Positions 8,441-18,266 of a stretch of DNA of 35,825 nt are shown here, in pieces; position 1 is the stretch's first letter, and every line of letters begins with the position of its first letter. Under the pieces are notes generated by a model. The model worked only from the letters and a program-made list of their open reading frames with translations. It had not been told where the DNA came from and made no database searches. The stretch spans positions 1-35,825 of the forward strand of contig NZ_LYPL01000026.1 of the NCBI RefSeq assembly GCF_001662075.1. The letters run 5' to 3'. A program made the translations under genes and the position numbers. The stretch is from Rhizobium bangladeshense. Its GTDB lineage: Bacteria > Pseudomonadota > Alphaproteobacteria > Rhizobiales > Rhizobiaceae.

Positions 8441-8471
8441 AAAGCGCATGTCCCGCCCGACATGCGCTTTT
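8441..8471. terminator. Bidirectional intrinsic terminator between the small peptide gene and metF
   Basis: A perfect 12-bp stem (8441-8452 with 8459-8470, arm AAAGCGCATGTC) and a 6-base loop are followed by TTTT on the plus strand and TTT on the minus strand. It lies between a plus-strand gene ending at 8378 and metF ending at 8495, so it can serve both. Confidence 0.8.
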
Positions 8472-8494
8472 CACGTTGATGGCCGCGGAAAAAA

Positions 8495-9397
8495 TCAGGC
8501 AGCCGCGCCGGCGTTTTTTGCCGCCCGGCGGGAGAGGCCGAGATTGTCGAGCACGGCGGAAACGAGCGGCGAACGGTTCATCGTATAGAGATGGAAATCC
8601 CGGATGCCACGCCGGACGAGATCTTCGATCTGCTCGGCGGCGACATCGGCTGCGACCTTCGCCCGCTCTTCGGGCTTGTCGTCAAAGCCCGCAAAACGCT
8701 CGTCAAGAAAGCCGGGGATAATCGCGCCGCAGGCGCCGGCGAAACGCTTGAGCTGCGTCAGGTTCTGGATCGGCATGATGCCGGGCACGATCGGGATCGA
8801 GATGCCGGCCTTGCGCACCCGCTCCAGGTAACGCTCGAAATTGTCGTTGTCGAAGAAGAACTGCGTCAGCGCCCGGTCGGCGCCGTTGTCGGCTTTGCGT
8901 TTCAGCATGTCGATATCGGCGGCTGTGTCGCGGCTTTCCGGATGCTTTTCCGGATAGGCGGAGACTGAGATTTCGAAATCGCCGATCGCCTTGAGGCCGG
9001 CCACGAGCTCCGCCGCATTGGCATAGCCGCCGGGATGCGGCTGGTAGGGCGCGCCGGCGCCGCCCGGCGCATCGCCGCGCAGCGCCACGAAATGCGTCAC
9101 GCCGACCTTGCGGAAGGTTTCGATCATCTGATGCGTCTCTTCCTTCGTCGCGCCGACGCAGGTCAGGTGCGAAGCGGTGGCAAGCGGGGTCTGCGACAGG
9201 AAACGCGTGACGGCGGTCAGCGTCGGCGCCTTGGTGGTGCCGCCGGCGCCATAGGTCACCGAGACGAAATCCGGATCCCAGTCCTGCAGCTCGCTGACGG
9301 TATTCCAGAGCTGGCCTTCCATCTCTTCCGATTTCGGCGGGAAGAATTCGAAGGAGATCCCGATGTCGCGCACCTGCGCTTCTTCTTTCAAAGCCAT
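8495..9397 (-). CDS. metF: 5,10-methylenetetrahydrofolate reductase
   Basis: Flavoenzyme reducing methylene-THF to 5-methyl-THF, the methyl donor for methionine synthesis. The 300-residue product is full length. It shows FEFFPPK with the catalytic Glu at residue 17, the ASHLTCVGATKEE segment, FVALRGDAPGG, the FFFDNDNF motif and IPIVPGIMPI. The ATG at 9397 has GGGAGAG upstream; a TTG six codons earlier is less likely. It starts one base after the stop of the ArsR-methyltransferase gene, so the two form a coupled operon. The fused regulator very probably controls it. Confidence 0.95.
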   Translation of the reverse strand: MALKEEAQVRDIGISFEFFPPKSEEMEGQLWNTVSELQDWDPDFVSVTYGAGGTTKAPTLTAVTRFLSQTPLATASHLTCVGATKEETHQMIETFRKVGVTHFVALRGDAPGGAGAPYQPHPGGYANAAELVAGLKAIGDFEISVSAYPEKHPESRDTAADIDMLKRKADNGADRALTQFFFDNDNFERYLERVRKAGISIPIVPGIMPIQNLTQLKRFAGACGAIIPGFLDERFAGFDDKPEERAKVAADVAAEQIEDLVRRGIRDFHLYTMNRSPLVSAVLDNLGLSRRAAKNAGAAA

Positions 9398-9398
9398 A

Positions 9399-10427
9399 TC
9401 ATACTCTCCCGGCAAATGTAGGTTCGGCGCCTTCGCTTAGTTGCGAAGCCATGAGGCGCCTCGGATCGCGTGCGAGCCAGACGGTGACCGTCAGCCCCTG
9501 CCCGCTCTGCTGACCCGGATGAAGATCGACGACCTGCTCGACGTCGAGCCCGGCCTTGCGCAGCCAGTCGGACATCGCCTGGTGCGAAAAGCCGAGACGC
9601 ACATGCGCATGCTCGTCGCGGAGATATTCGAGCGTATGCGGCGCAAGGTCGATGACCACGAGCCGGCCGCCCGGCCGCAGCATGCGCGCCGCTTCGGCGA
9701 TGGCAATCTCCGGCTGGTCGAAGAAATGCAGCACCTGATGGATCGTCACTAGATCGAAATCCTGTCCCTCGAACGGCAGGTTCAGAATATCGGCGTGGCG
9801 AACGGTCGCTTTGGTGATGCGGGACTTGTCTAGATTGGCGCGCGCCACGCTTAGCATGTCGCGGCTGGCATCGACACCGATCGCCCGGCGGTAGAGCCCG
9901 GCCAGGAGTTCGAGGATACGGCCGGTGCCGGTGCCGAGGTCGAGCAGTGAATCGATCGGCTGGTTGCCGAGCAGCCGGATGACGGCGGCATCGACTTCCT
10001 CGTCGGCTGCATGCAGGCGGCGAAGCTCGTCCCATTCCGCCGCGTTGCGGCTGAAATAGGCCTGTGCCCGCTCGGCCCGTTGGCGCTTGACCGCCGACAG
10101 CCGCTCGCCGTCACGAAGGACGGTCGGATCGTTTTCGGAGACATGTTTCAGCAAGGCCCGCACGAGCATTGCCGCCTTGCCGTCCTGCTTGAGGCGGAAG
10201 TAGGCCCAGGCGCCTTCCTGATAGCGCTCTATCAGTTCGGCCTCGCCGAGCAGCTTCAGGTGGCGGGAGATACGGGGCTGGGACTGGCCAAGAATTTCGG
10301 TAAGATCGGTCACCGTCAGATCGCCGCCATCGAGAAGCGCCAGAAGCCGCAGACGCGTTGGCTCGCCGGCCGCCTTCAAGACGTCCACCAACCCATCCAG
10401 TCCCAGCTTCAAAGGTTCGCTCATCAT
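9399..10427 (-). CDS. ArsR-family regulator fused to a SAM-dependent methyltransferase domain (SahR-like)
   Basis: Residues 12-95 are an ArsR winged helix (GEPTRLRLLALL, recognition helix QSQPRISRHLKLLGEA, wing YQEGAWAYFRL). No Cys metal-site motif is seen in the DNA-binding helix. Residues 125-330 form a class I methyltransferase domain with motif I LLDLGTGTGR at 161-170, an acid in GVDASRDM and a C-terminal lobe. The product is 342 residues from the ATG at 10427; an ATG at 10424 is equally possible and an upstream TTG abuts the palindrome. The SahR family in Proteobacteria represses methionine-cycle genes and senses S-adenosylhomocysteine, and some members carry such a domain. Location directly before metF and after a perfect palindrome supports that role. 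Sensing by the methyltransferase pocket is inference. Confidence 0.85.
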   Translation of the reverse strand: MMSEPLKLGLDGLVDVLKAAGEPTRLRLLALLDGGDLTVTDLTEILGQSQPRISRHLKLLGEAELIERYQEGAWAYFRLKQDGKAAMLVRALLKHVSENDPTVLRDGERLSAVKRQRAERAQAYFSRNAAEWDELRRLHAADEEVDAAVIRLLGNQPIDSLLDLGTGTGRILELLAGLYRRAIGVDASRDMLSVARANLDKSRITKATVRHADILNLPFEGQDFDLVTIHQVLHFFDQPEIAIAEAARMLRPGGRLVVIDLAPHTLEYLRDEHAHVRLGFSHQAMSDWLRKAGLDVEQVVDLHPGQQSGQGLTVTVWLARDPRRLMASQLSEGAEPTFAGRV

Positions 10428-10442
10428 TGGCCCAATCAAGAT

Positions 10443-10458
10443 ATAAAGATATCTTTAT
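10443..10458. promoter_or_regulatory. Perfect 16-bp palindromic operator, likely SahR-type, upstream of the regulator-metF operon
   Basis: ATAAAGATATCTTTAT is a perfect dyad 16 bp before the regulator's start codon, with one further symmetric pair outside (10441/10460). It resembles the AT-rich dyads bound by ArsR-family SahR regulators, and lies where it would overlap the promoter core of the minus-strand operon. Autoregulation is inferred. Confidence 0.65.
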
Positions 10459-10537
10459 GTGATTTGAAAAGCGGTGGCAAGCGGCAATTCGCACTCTCCG
10501 CGAAATTGCCTGCTCAAATTGCGACAGCGCCGGACAC

Positions 10538-10565
10538 GAAAAAGCCCCGGTCGAACCGGGGCTTT
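10538..10565 (-). terminator. Intrinsic terminator of ettA
   Basis: An 11-bp perfect stem (10541-10551 with 10555-10565, arm AAAGCCCCGGT) and a 3-base loop are followed on the minus strand by TTTTT. It lies 22 bp past the ettA stop and separates it from the downstream regulator-metF promoter. Confidence 0.85.
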
Positions 10566-10586
10566 CGCAATCGAAAAGTGGGACAA

Positions 10587-12236
<1,650 letters not shown>

Positions 12237-12334
12237 GCTGCGCTGCTCCGGGCGGGAAACTTCGTTTCGTGCCGCTATGTAGGCGAAACAGCGCCTATGG
12301 GCAACGCCGAAACCCGGTTTAGGCAGGATTCCGG

Positions 12335-13075
12335 TCAGAAGCCCGCCGCATCGACGACACCTTCATCGCAGCCGAAAGAGGTTTTTCCCGCCCCCTGGAT
12401 CAGATCGCCAAGCCCGGCGCTTTTCGCCGACGCCGATCCGGCAGCCTCCGAAAGCCCGATCGTCAGGCCGCTGATCATCTTGACATTGCCGGCCCGCCGG
12501 CAGCTCATCTTGACGCGATCGCCGGCGCCCGGCCCGAAGCTCTTGTCGAAAGCCGCCTTGATCGCTTCGGCCTTGACCGGTTTACCAATATTGGCAGCGA
12601 AAAGCTCGCGCACCGCCGACGCGTTGAGCCCACCCAACAGATGCACGCCGACGCCAAAATAATCCTCGGCGCTCATTTTCGTGCAGGTGCCGTGCTTCGT
12701 CCATTCATGCCGTTCCAGGCCGGATTGCGTGCCGGGCATCGCCTTTACCAGCGCCGCCTGTGTCTCGGCCGAAAGCGTGACCTGAGGCAAGCTAGCCCAT
12801 TTGCCGTCCTTGTCAGCGGCCTTCTGATCGTCGCTCACGCCGCAATAGTTCTGCCGCATCGGCCAAAGGCCGTGCAGCGAGAAGTTCGTCGCATCATGGC
12901 GTTCGCCGGTCTGGCTTGCGCATTCGGCCTTCTTCTGGTTCGTCTGGCAAAAGGCGGGCTGCCAGCTCGCCGCAAGAATGAAACGGGTACGCCCGTCGGC
13001 CTGCTGCGCCATGGCGGCGCCGGCAAGGGCCATCGATACGGCGAATGTCAAGGTACGCAACTGCATGCTGCTCAT
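12335..13075 (-). CDS. Secreted ribonuclease T2 family protein
   Basis: Endoribonuclease that cleaves RNA through 2',3'-cyclic phosphates, probably periplasmic (RNase I-like). The start at 13075 gives 246 residues with a signal peptide (cleavage near AMAQQ, residues 21-25). Both catalytic segments are intact: CAS I SLHGLWP with His68, and CAS II RHEWTKHGTC with His123, Glu124, Lys127 and His128. Cys residues typical of the fold are present. GGGGG lies 5 bases upstream of the chosen ATG; an ATG at 13066 is also possible. It could scavenge RNA for phosphate or nucleosides, but no Pho box was seen in front of it. It is divergent from the alpha/beta hydrolase operon. Confidence 0.88.
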   Translation of the reverse strand: MSSMQLRTLTFAVSMALAGAAMAQQADGRTRFILAASWQPAFCQTNQKKAECASQTGERHDATNFSLHGLWPMRQNYCGVSDDQKAADKDGKWASLPQVTLSAETQAALVKAMPGTQSGLERHEWTKHGTCTKMSAEDYFGVGVHLLGGLNASAVRELFAANIGKPVKAEAIKAAFDKSFGPGAGDRVKMSCRRAGNVKMISGLTIGLSEAAGSASAKSAGLGDLIQGAGKTSFGCDEGVVDAAGF

Positions 13076-13224
13076 TTCAACCCCCATAGAAGAACAATGC
13101 AGGAACAGATAAGCACAAAGAGTAAACGTCAGCAACCCTGAATCGCAATGCTCCTGTAATTTGTTATCAATTGCGGCAAACGCTTTAAAGTCACACCAAG
13201 GACGCTCTGTCACTTTGAGTTGAA

Positions 13225-13264
13225 GCATAATCCCTCAAATCGATTTCGCTTTGCGGAATTATGC
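13225..13264. repeat. Small palindromic element in the divergent intergenic region
   Basis: GCATAATCCC (13225-13234) pairs with GGAATTATGC (13255-13264) at 9 of 10 positions, around a perfect inner dyad AAATCGATTT (13237-13246). Elements of this shape look like the short palindromic repeats dispersed through rhizobial genomes. It lies 35 bp before the hydrolase start, so it would also be in the operon leader or promoter. Confidence 0.45.
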
Positions 13265-13298
13265 GGTAGCGATCTGCTCTGCGGCTGGGAGGATCCGG

Positions 13299-14228
13299 AT
13301 GTTTTTTGAAACGCAATGGCTCTGCGTGCCGGGAGCATCGCTGGCCTATCACCATGCCGAAGCCACCGCCCCCGCATGCGGCATTCTATTGATATCGCAT
13401 GGCCTGGCGGAGCACTCGAAGCGGTATCGCCGCTTTGCCGAGGTCATGGCGGCGCGCGGCTATCACGTCTATGCCCATGATCACCGCGGCCACGGCGAGA
13501 CGACGGCGCCCGATGCCCCGATCGGCCGCTTCGCGCGGCGGGATGGCGTCGAACGGGTGATCGGCGACATCATTGCCATGCGTGCTCACGCGGCCTCGCG
13601 CCATCCCGGCCTGAAGGTCATCCTCTTCGGCCACTCGATGGGCGGTCTCATCGCGCTCAATGCCGCCGTCACCGCTCCGGCCGACTTCGACGCGGTCGCC
13701 CTGTGGAACTCCAATTTCGCCGTCGGTCTTGCCGGCCGCGCCGCCCAGGCGATCCTCACCGCCGAACGCATGCTGAAAGGTTCGGACGTGCCGAGCGGCC
13801 TCCTGCCGAAACTCACCTTCGCCGCCTGGGGCCGGTCCATCGCCGACCGCCGCACGGAATTCGACTGGCTCTCGCATATTCCCGACGAAGTCGACAAATA
13901 TGTCGCCGACCCTCTTTGCGGCTTCGACACCTCGGTTTCGCTCTGGCTCGATGTCTTCGAACTGACCTTTCGGGCACCGCAAAAGATCCATCTCGACCGG
14001 CTGCGGCACGACCTGCCGATCCATCTGGTCGGCGGCGCAGAAGATCCGGCGACCGAGCGTGGAAAAGCGGTAGCCTGGCTGTCAAACCATTTGAAACGCC
14101 AGGGCTTCTCCCGTATCAGCACTGAGATATATCAGGACATGCGGCACGAAACGCTGAATGACACCGGCGCAGAGGCGGCGATTGCCGCCTTCGCCGACTG
14201 GTGTGACGGCGCGGTCTGCAAAAGCTGA
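13299..14228 (+). CDS. Alpha/beta hydrolase, lysophospholipase/monoacylglycerol lipase-like
   Basis: Probable cytoplasmic esterase or lipase of 309 residues. The ATG at 13299 has GGGAGGA 6 bases upstream; 16 further in-frame codons upstream lack a site. The fold is shown by LLISHGLAEHSKRY (oxyanion loop), AHDHRGHGET, the nucleophile elbow GHSMGG with Ser113, a late acid in LVGGAEDPATE, and His in MRHETLND. This order fits Hydrolase_4 (PldB/MGL type). It is the first gene of a four-gene plus-strand unit with gaps of 33, 16 and -4 bases. Confidence 0.85.
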   Translation: MFFETQWLCVPGASLAYHHAEATAPACGILLISHGLAEHSKRYRRFAEVMAARGYHVYAHDHRGHGETTAPDAPIGRFARRDGVERVIGDIIAMRAHAASRHPGLKVILFGHSMGGLIALNAAVTAPADFDAVALWNSNFAVGLAGRAAQAILTAERMLKGSDVPSGLLPKLTFAAWGRSIADRRTEFDWLSHIPDEVDKYVADPLCGFDTSVSLWLDVFELTFRAPQKIHLDRLRHDLPIHLVGGAEDPATERGKAVAWLSNHLKRQGFSRISTEIYQDMRHETLNDTGAEAAIAAFADWCDGAVCKS

Positions 14229-14261
14229 AGGGCCAATATCCCGGATGACGAGAACCCCACC

Positions 14262-15218
14262 ATGAGCAGCACCTCCGCCCGGCCCGTTTCATCCCCCTCC
14301 GACGTGACGATGGGGCTTGCGCTGATGTTTCTTTCGGTGATGTTCTCGCCGCTCATCGATATCTTCGCCAAACTTGCCGTCGCCACCGTCCCCTCCGCCG
14401 AGATCACCGCCGGCCGCTTCGCGGTGCAGGCGCTCTGCATGCTGCCGATCGTGGTATGGCGGCGCCGCTTTGCTGATTTCTCCTGGCGCCAGAGCCTGTT
14501 CCACGCCATCCGCGGCGCGATCATCACCATCTCGATGATCTCCTTCGTCACCACGCTGAAATACATGGCGGTCGCCGATGCAATCGCGATCTTCTTCGTC
14601 GAGCCGATCATCGTGACGATCCTCGGCGGCATTTTCCTGAAAGAGACGATCGGCTGGCGGCGCTACACCGCCTGCGGTGTCGGCTTCTTCGGGGCGATGC
14701 TGATCATCCAGCCGAGCTTCAACGAAGTCGGCTACATCGCGCTCCTGCCCGTCCTCACCGCCCTCTGCATCGCCATTTTCGTGCTGATGACCCGCGTTCT
14801 GTCGCACAAGGAAGATCCATGGGCTATGCAGTTCCAGATGGGCATCTGGGGCCTCATCTTCTGCGCCGTCCTGCTTCTTGCCGGCGATGGAAGCGGCTCC
14901 GACATCTTCGATCCCGTCATGCCCGCAGGCAGCGCCTGGTTCTATGTCGCCGGCGTCGGCGCCATGGCCGCGATAGCGGGCATCTTCGGCGTCTACGCCT
15001 ATCGCGCCGCACCAGCTTCAACGCTGGCGCCGCTGCAATATTTCGAGATCGTCTCGGCGACGATCTTCGCCTGGCTTGTTTTCGGCGACTTTCCGGATGC
15101 GATCAAATGGCTCGGGATCATGATCATCATCGCCTCCGGCATCTACATCCTTTGGCGCGAGCGCCGCTTTGCTTCCAAACCAGTATCCGATACATCTGAA
15201 GCGACGCTGGCGCCGTAG
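14262..15218 (+). CDS. EamA/DMT-superfamily transporter (RhaT/SAM-carrier-like)
   Basis: A 318-residue membrane protein with about ten hydrophobic helices in two EamA repeats; it contains GLALMFLSVMFSPLIDIFAK, ITAGRFAVQAL, VADAIAIFFVEPIIVTILGG in the first half and APLQYFEIVSATIFAWLVFG in the second. It belongs to the same superfamily as the transporter at 7131 but is clearly a different subgroup. It lies between the hydrolase and the CoA-transferase in an apparent operon, so it may move a substrate or product of that pathway. Direction and substrate are unknown. Confidence 0.85.
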   Translation: MSSTSARPVSSPSDVTMGLALMFLSVMFSPLIDIFAKLAVATVPSAEITAGRFAVQALCMLPIVVWRRRFADFSWRQSLFHAIRGAIITISMISFVTTLKYMAVADAIAIFFVEPIIVTILGGIFLKETIGWRRYTACGVGFFGAMLIIQPSFNEVGYIALLPVLTALCIAIFVLMTRVLSHKEDPWAMQFQMGIWGLIFCAVLLLAGDGSGSDIFDPVMPAGSAWFYVAGVGAMAAIAGIFGVYAYRAAPASTLAPLQYFEIVSATIFAWLVFGDFPDAIKWLGIMIIIASGIYILWRERRFASKPVSDTSEATLAP

Positions 15219-15234
15219 ATTGCCCGGGAGGACC

Positions 15235-16437
15235 ATGACCGAGAGCCTGACGAAAAAACCGCCGCTTGCCGGTATCCGGGTGATCGAGCTCGCCCGCGTG
15301 CTGGCCGGCCCTTGGGCGGGGCAGATGCTCGCCGATCTCGGCGCTGATGTCATCAAGGTCGAACATCCCGACGGCGGCGACGATACGCGCCAATGGGGCC
15401 CGCCCTTCGTCGAAGGTGCCGACGGCGAAAACCTCTCGGCCGCCTATTACCACGCCGCCAATCGCGGCAAACGCTCCATTGCCGTCGACCTGAAAAGCCC
15501 CGAGGGTCAGGATCTCGTCCGCCGCCTGGTCGCCACAGCTGACGTGGTGATCGAGAACTTCAAGCTCGGCGGGCTCGTCAAATACGGGCTCGATTACCAC
15601 AGCCTGCGCAGCCTGAACCCGAAGCTCGTCTATTGCTCGATCACCGGCTTCGGCCAGACCGGCCCCTATGCCAGCCTCGCCGGCTATGATTACATCGTCC
15701 AGGGCATGTCCGGCTTCATGTCGATTACCGGCGAGCCCGACGGCCAGCCGATGAAGGCAGGTGTGGCGATCGCCGATATCTTCACCGGCATCTATGCCGT
15801 CTCGGCAATCGAGGCCGCCCTGATCCATGCCCTGAAAACCGGCGAAGGCCAGCTCATCGACATGGCGTTGCTCGATGTGCAATCGGCCGTGCTCGCCAAT
15901 CAGAACCTGAACTACCTCGTCTCCGGCGCTGCACCGACCCGGCTCGGCAACGCCCATCCGAATATCTCGCCCTATGAGGTCGTGCCGGCGGCCGATGGCT
16001 ACCTCATTCTTGCCGTCGGCAATGACGGCCAGTTCGCTCGCCTCTGCACCATCCTCGGCCTTGAAACGATCGCCGACGACCACCGTTTCGCCACCAATAG
16101 GGCCCGGGTCGGCAATCGGGCCGAGCTACGCCGGCTTGTTTCGACCGAGACGCTGAAATGGCAGAAGGCGGACCTGTTGAAGGCCTGTGAAGAGAACGGG
16201 GTGCCTGCCGGCGCGATCAATACGATCGAGGAGATGTTCGCCGATCCGCAGGTGCGCGCCCGCGGTCTGCGGATCGATCTTGCGGATGCCGCCGGTACGC
16301 TCATCCCTGGGGTCAGGACGCCGGTGGTGCTGTCCGAGACGCCGCTGCATTACCTCAGGCCGAGCCCGCGCCTCGACGAACACAGGGAAGAAATTCTGGC
16401 GGAGCTCGCCGAGCGCGAGAGGGAGGCATCGTCATGA
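15235..16437 (+). CDS. Family III CoA-transferase (CaiB/BaiF; resembles succinyl-CoA:glutarate CoA-transferase)
   Basis: Transfers CoA between carboxylic acids. The ATG at 15235 with GGGAGG just upstream gives 400 residues, the usual length. The N-terminus has LAGIRVIELARVLAGPWAGQ and ADLGADVIKVEHP; then RQWGPPF, NRGKRSIAVDLK, ENFKLGG, CSITGFGQTGP and the GYDYIVQGMSG segment whose Asp152 is the expected catalytic residue. From memory of the human SUGCT sequence, the run through GDDTRxWGPPF and CSITGFGQTGP is close, so a dicarboxylate substrate is more likely than formate/oxalate. It overlaps the next gene by 4 bases (ATGA). Confidence 0.88.
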   Translation: MTESLTKKPPLAGIRVIELARVLAGPWAGQMLADLGADVIKVEHPDGGDDTRQWGPPFVEGADGENLSAAYYHAANRGKRSIAVDLKSPEGQDLVRRLVATADVVIENFKLGGLVKYGLDYHSLRSLNPKLVYCSITGFGQTGPYASLAGYDYIVQGMSGFMSITGEPDGQPMKAGVAIADIFTGIYAVSAIEAALIHALKTGEGQLIDMALLDVQSAVLANQNLNYLVSGAAPTRLGNAHPNISPYEVVPAADGYLILAVGNDGQFARLCTILGLETIADDHRFATNRARVGNRAELRRLVSTETLKWQKADLLKACEENGVPAGAINTIEEMFADPQVRARGLRIDLADAAGTLIPGVRTPVVLSETPLHYLRPSPRLDEHREEILAELAEREREASS

Positions 16438-18092
16438 AGAAGACCGGTGGGGAACTGATCGTCGAGGCGTTGAAGGCCAATGGCGTCAAACGCCTCTCCT
16501 GCGTGCCCGGAGAGAGTTTTCTTGCAGTCCTCGATGCCCTGCGCGACAGCGATATCGATGTCCTCGTCTGCCGCCAGGAGGGCGGTGCGGCGATTATGGC
16601 CGATTGCTGGGGCAGGCTGACCGGCGAACCCGGCATCTGCATAGTCACCCGCGGCCCCGGCGCCACCAACGCCTCCGCCGGCCTGCATATCGCCAAGCAG
16701 GATTCGATCCCGATGATCCTCTTCATCGGTCAGGTGCAACGCGAAGCCCGCGAGCGCGAGGCCTTCCAGGAAGTCGAATTCCGCCGCGCCTTCACCGAAT
16801 TCGCCAAATGGGTGGGCGAGATAGACGATGCCGCCCGCATTCCCGAGTTCGTCACCCGCGCCTTCGCGATCGCAACCTCCGGCCGCCCCGGCCCCGTCGT
16901 GTTGACGCTGCCGGAGGATATGCTGCGCGACGAAGTCGAGGCGCCCCGCCCCAAGCGTTACGTGAGCGTCGAGGCGCATCCCGGCCGCAGCCAGATCGAC
17001 GATCTCTATGTCAGACTGCTGAAGGCCGAGCGGCCGATGGTGATCCTCGGCGGCACGCGCTGGGATGCCGATGCCGTCGCCGATTTTGCAGGCTTTGCCG
17101 AGCGTTTCCAGCTTCCCGTCGGCTGCTCCTTCCGTAGGCAGATGCTGTTCGATCATCTCCATCCCTGTTACGCCGGCGATGTCGGCATCGGCATCAATCC
17201 TGTCCTCGCCAAGGAAATCAAGGAAAGCGACCTGCTGATCCTCCTTGGCGGCCGCATGTCGGAAATGCCGTCCTCTTCCTATACGCTGATCGATATCCCC
17301 TACCCCCAACAATCGCTGGTGCACGTCTATCCCGATCCTTCCGAACTGGGACGCGTCTACCGCCCGGATCTCGCCATCTGCGCCGCTCCTTCCGATTTCG
17401 TCGCCGCGCTCGCCGATCTCGAAGCCCCGGCCGAGCCGCACTGGGCGGAGCGCACACAGCGCATGCACCAGGCCTATCTTTCCTGGTCGAAGCCGCCGGC
17501 AACAGGTCCGGGCGCCGTTCAAATGGGCCCGATCATGGAATGGCTGGAGGCCAATACCGCGGCGGATACGATCTTCACCAACGGCGCCGGCAACTACGCC
17601 ACCTGGCTGCACCGCTTCCATCGTTTCCGCCGTTTCAACACCCAGTCCGCCCCGACCTCCGGCTCGATGGGTTATGGCCTGCCCGCCGCCGTCGCCGCCA
17701 AACGACTCTTTCCCGAGCGCCAAGTTATTTGCTTTGCCGGCGACGGCTGTTTCCTGATGCACGGCCAGGAATTCGCCACCGCCATCCGCTACGGGCTGCC
17801 GATCATCGCAATCGTCGTCAACAACGGCATGTACGGCACCATCCGCATGCATCAGGAACGCGAATATCCCGGCCGCGTCAGCAGCACCGATCTGACTAAT
17901 CCCGATTTCGCAGCCCTTGCCCGCGCCTATGGCGGCCACGGCGAGACGGTGGAACGGACGGAGGAATTCGCCGGAGCCTTCGAGCGGGCGCGCGACAGCG
18001 GCAAGCCGGCGATCATCGAAGTCAAACTCGATCCCGAGGCGATCACGCCGACGCGCACGCTCTCGGAAATCGCGCAAACAAAAAGCCGGTAA
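16434..18092 (+). CDS. Thiamine-diphosphate-dependent enzyme, acetolactate-synthase-like
   Basis: A 552-residue ThDP enzyme with three domains: N-terminal PYR domain with the activating Glu49 (VCRQEGGAAIMAD), TRGPGATNA, a central domain around 190-330, and the C-terminal PP domain with the ThDP motif AGDGCF...VVNNGMYG at about 434-465. It could decarboxylate a 2-oxo acid or act as a carboligase. The true acetolactate synthase of the cell normally has a regulatory subunit gene next door, which is absent here. It is co-translated with the CoA-transferase, which hints at a 2-oxo acid and CoA-ester pathway. The exact reaction is not readable. Confidence 0.85.
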   Translation: MKKTGGELIVEALKANGVKRLSCVPGESFLAVLDALRDSDIDVLVCRQEGGAAIMADCWGRLTGEPGICIVTRGPGATNASAGLHIAKQDSIPMILFIGQVQREAREREAFQEVEFRRAFTEFAKWVGEIDDAARIPEFVTRAFAIATSGRPGPVVLTLPEDMLRDEVEAPRPKRYVSVEAHPGRSQIDDLYVRLLKAERPMVILGGTRWDADAVADFAGFAERFQLPVGCSFRRQMLFDHLHPCYAGDVGIGINPVLAKEIKESDLLILLGGRMSEMPSSSYTLIDIPYPQQSLVHVYPDPSELGRVYRPDLAICAAPSDFVAALADLEAPAEPHWAERTQRMHQAYLSWSKPPATGPGAVQMGPIMEWLEANTAADTIFTNGAGNYATWLHRFHRFRRFNTQSAPTSGSMGYGLPAAVAAKRLFPERQVICFAGDGCFLMHGQEFATAIRYGLPIIAIVVNNGMYGTIRMHQEREYPGRVSSTDLTNPDFAALARAYGGHGETVERTEEFAGAFERARDSGKPAIIEVKLDPEAITPTRTLSEIAQTKSR

Positions 18093-18137
18093 GCCCCCGA
18101 CCGGCCCATTCGGGTTGGTCAGGCACCTACCGGCTTT
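18082..18137 (+). terminator. Possible terminator hairpin of the hydrolase-ThDP operon
   Basis: AAAGCCGGTA (18082-18091, overlapping the stop codon) pairs with TACCGGCTTT (18128-18137). The 36-base interior can itself fold (CCGACC with GGTCAGG). Only three T follow, so termination may be weak. Confidence 0.45.
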
Positions 18138-18162
18138 GATGCAATTCTGCGGCGACCTTACT

Positions 18163-18207
18163 GCATGTCGTCCGGAAGTGTGCAGCGGTTCCGGGACAAC
18201 GACATGC
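18163..18207. repeat. Rhizobial short palindromic repeat (GCATGTCGT...ACGACATGC)
   Basis: GCATGTCGT (18163-18171) and ACGACATGC (18199-18207) form a 9-bp stem, followed inside by CCGGAA with TTCCGG. This 45-bp pattern resembles an abundant dispersed intergenic repeat of Rhizobium genomes, as I recall it. It is non-coding. Confidence 0.55.
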
Positions 18208-18221
18208 ATAAAAACAAAGGC

Positions 18222-18266
18222 CTAAAGCGCATCGCATCAATCAAATTTGACGCTGCCGCGCTTTAG
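18222..18266. repeat. Palindromic repeat overlapping the ridA stop, possible minus-strand terminator
   Basis: CTAAAGCGC (18222-18230) pairs perfectly with GCGCTTTAG (18258-18266). On the minus strand the hairpin overlaps the RidA stop codon and is followed by a T-rich stretch (TTTGTTTTT), so it could terminate that gene. The CTAAAGCGC arms are also common in dispersed rhizobial repeats and the pair with 18163-18207 may be one composite element. Confidence 0.5.

Noticed and set aside
15235..18092. Oxalate degradation pair (formyl-CoA transferase plus oxalyl-CoA decarboxylase)
   Set aside because: The CoA-transferase reads closer to SUGCT-type enzymes and the ThDP enzyme closer to acetolactate-synthase-like proteins than to oxalyl-CoA decarboxylase. 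The pairing alone is not enough.
16434..18092. Large minus-strand frame antisense to the ThDP enzyme gene (16350-18209)
   Set aside because: It is a shadow frame: low-complexity Gly/Ala/Asp-rich translation, and the plus-strand frame has clear ThDP motifs.
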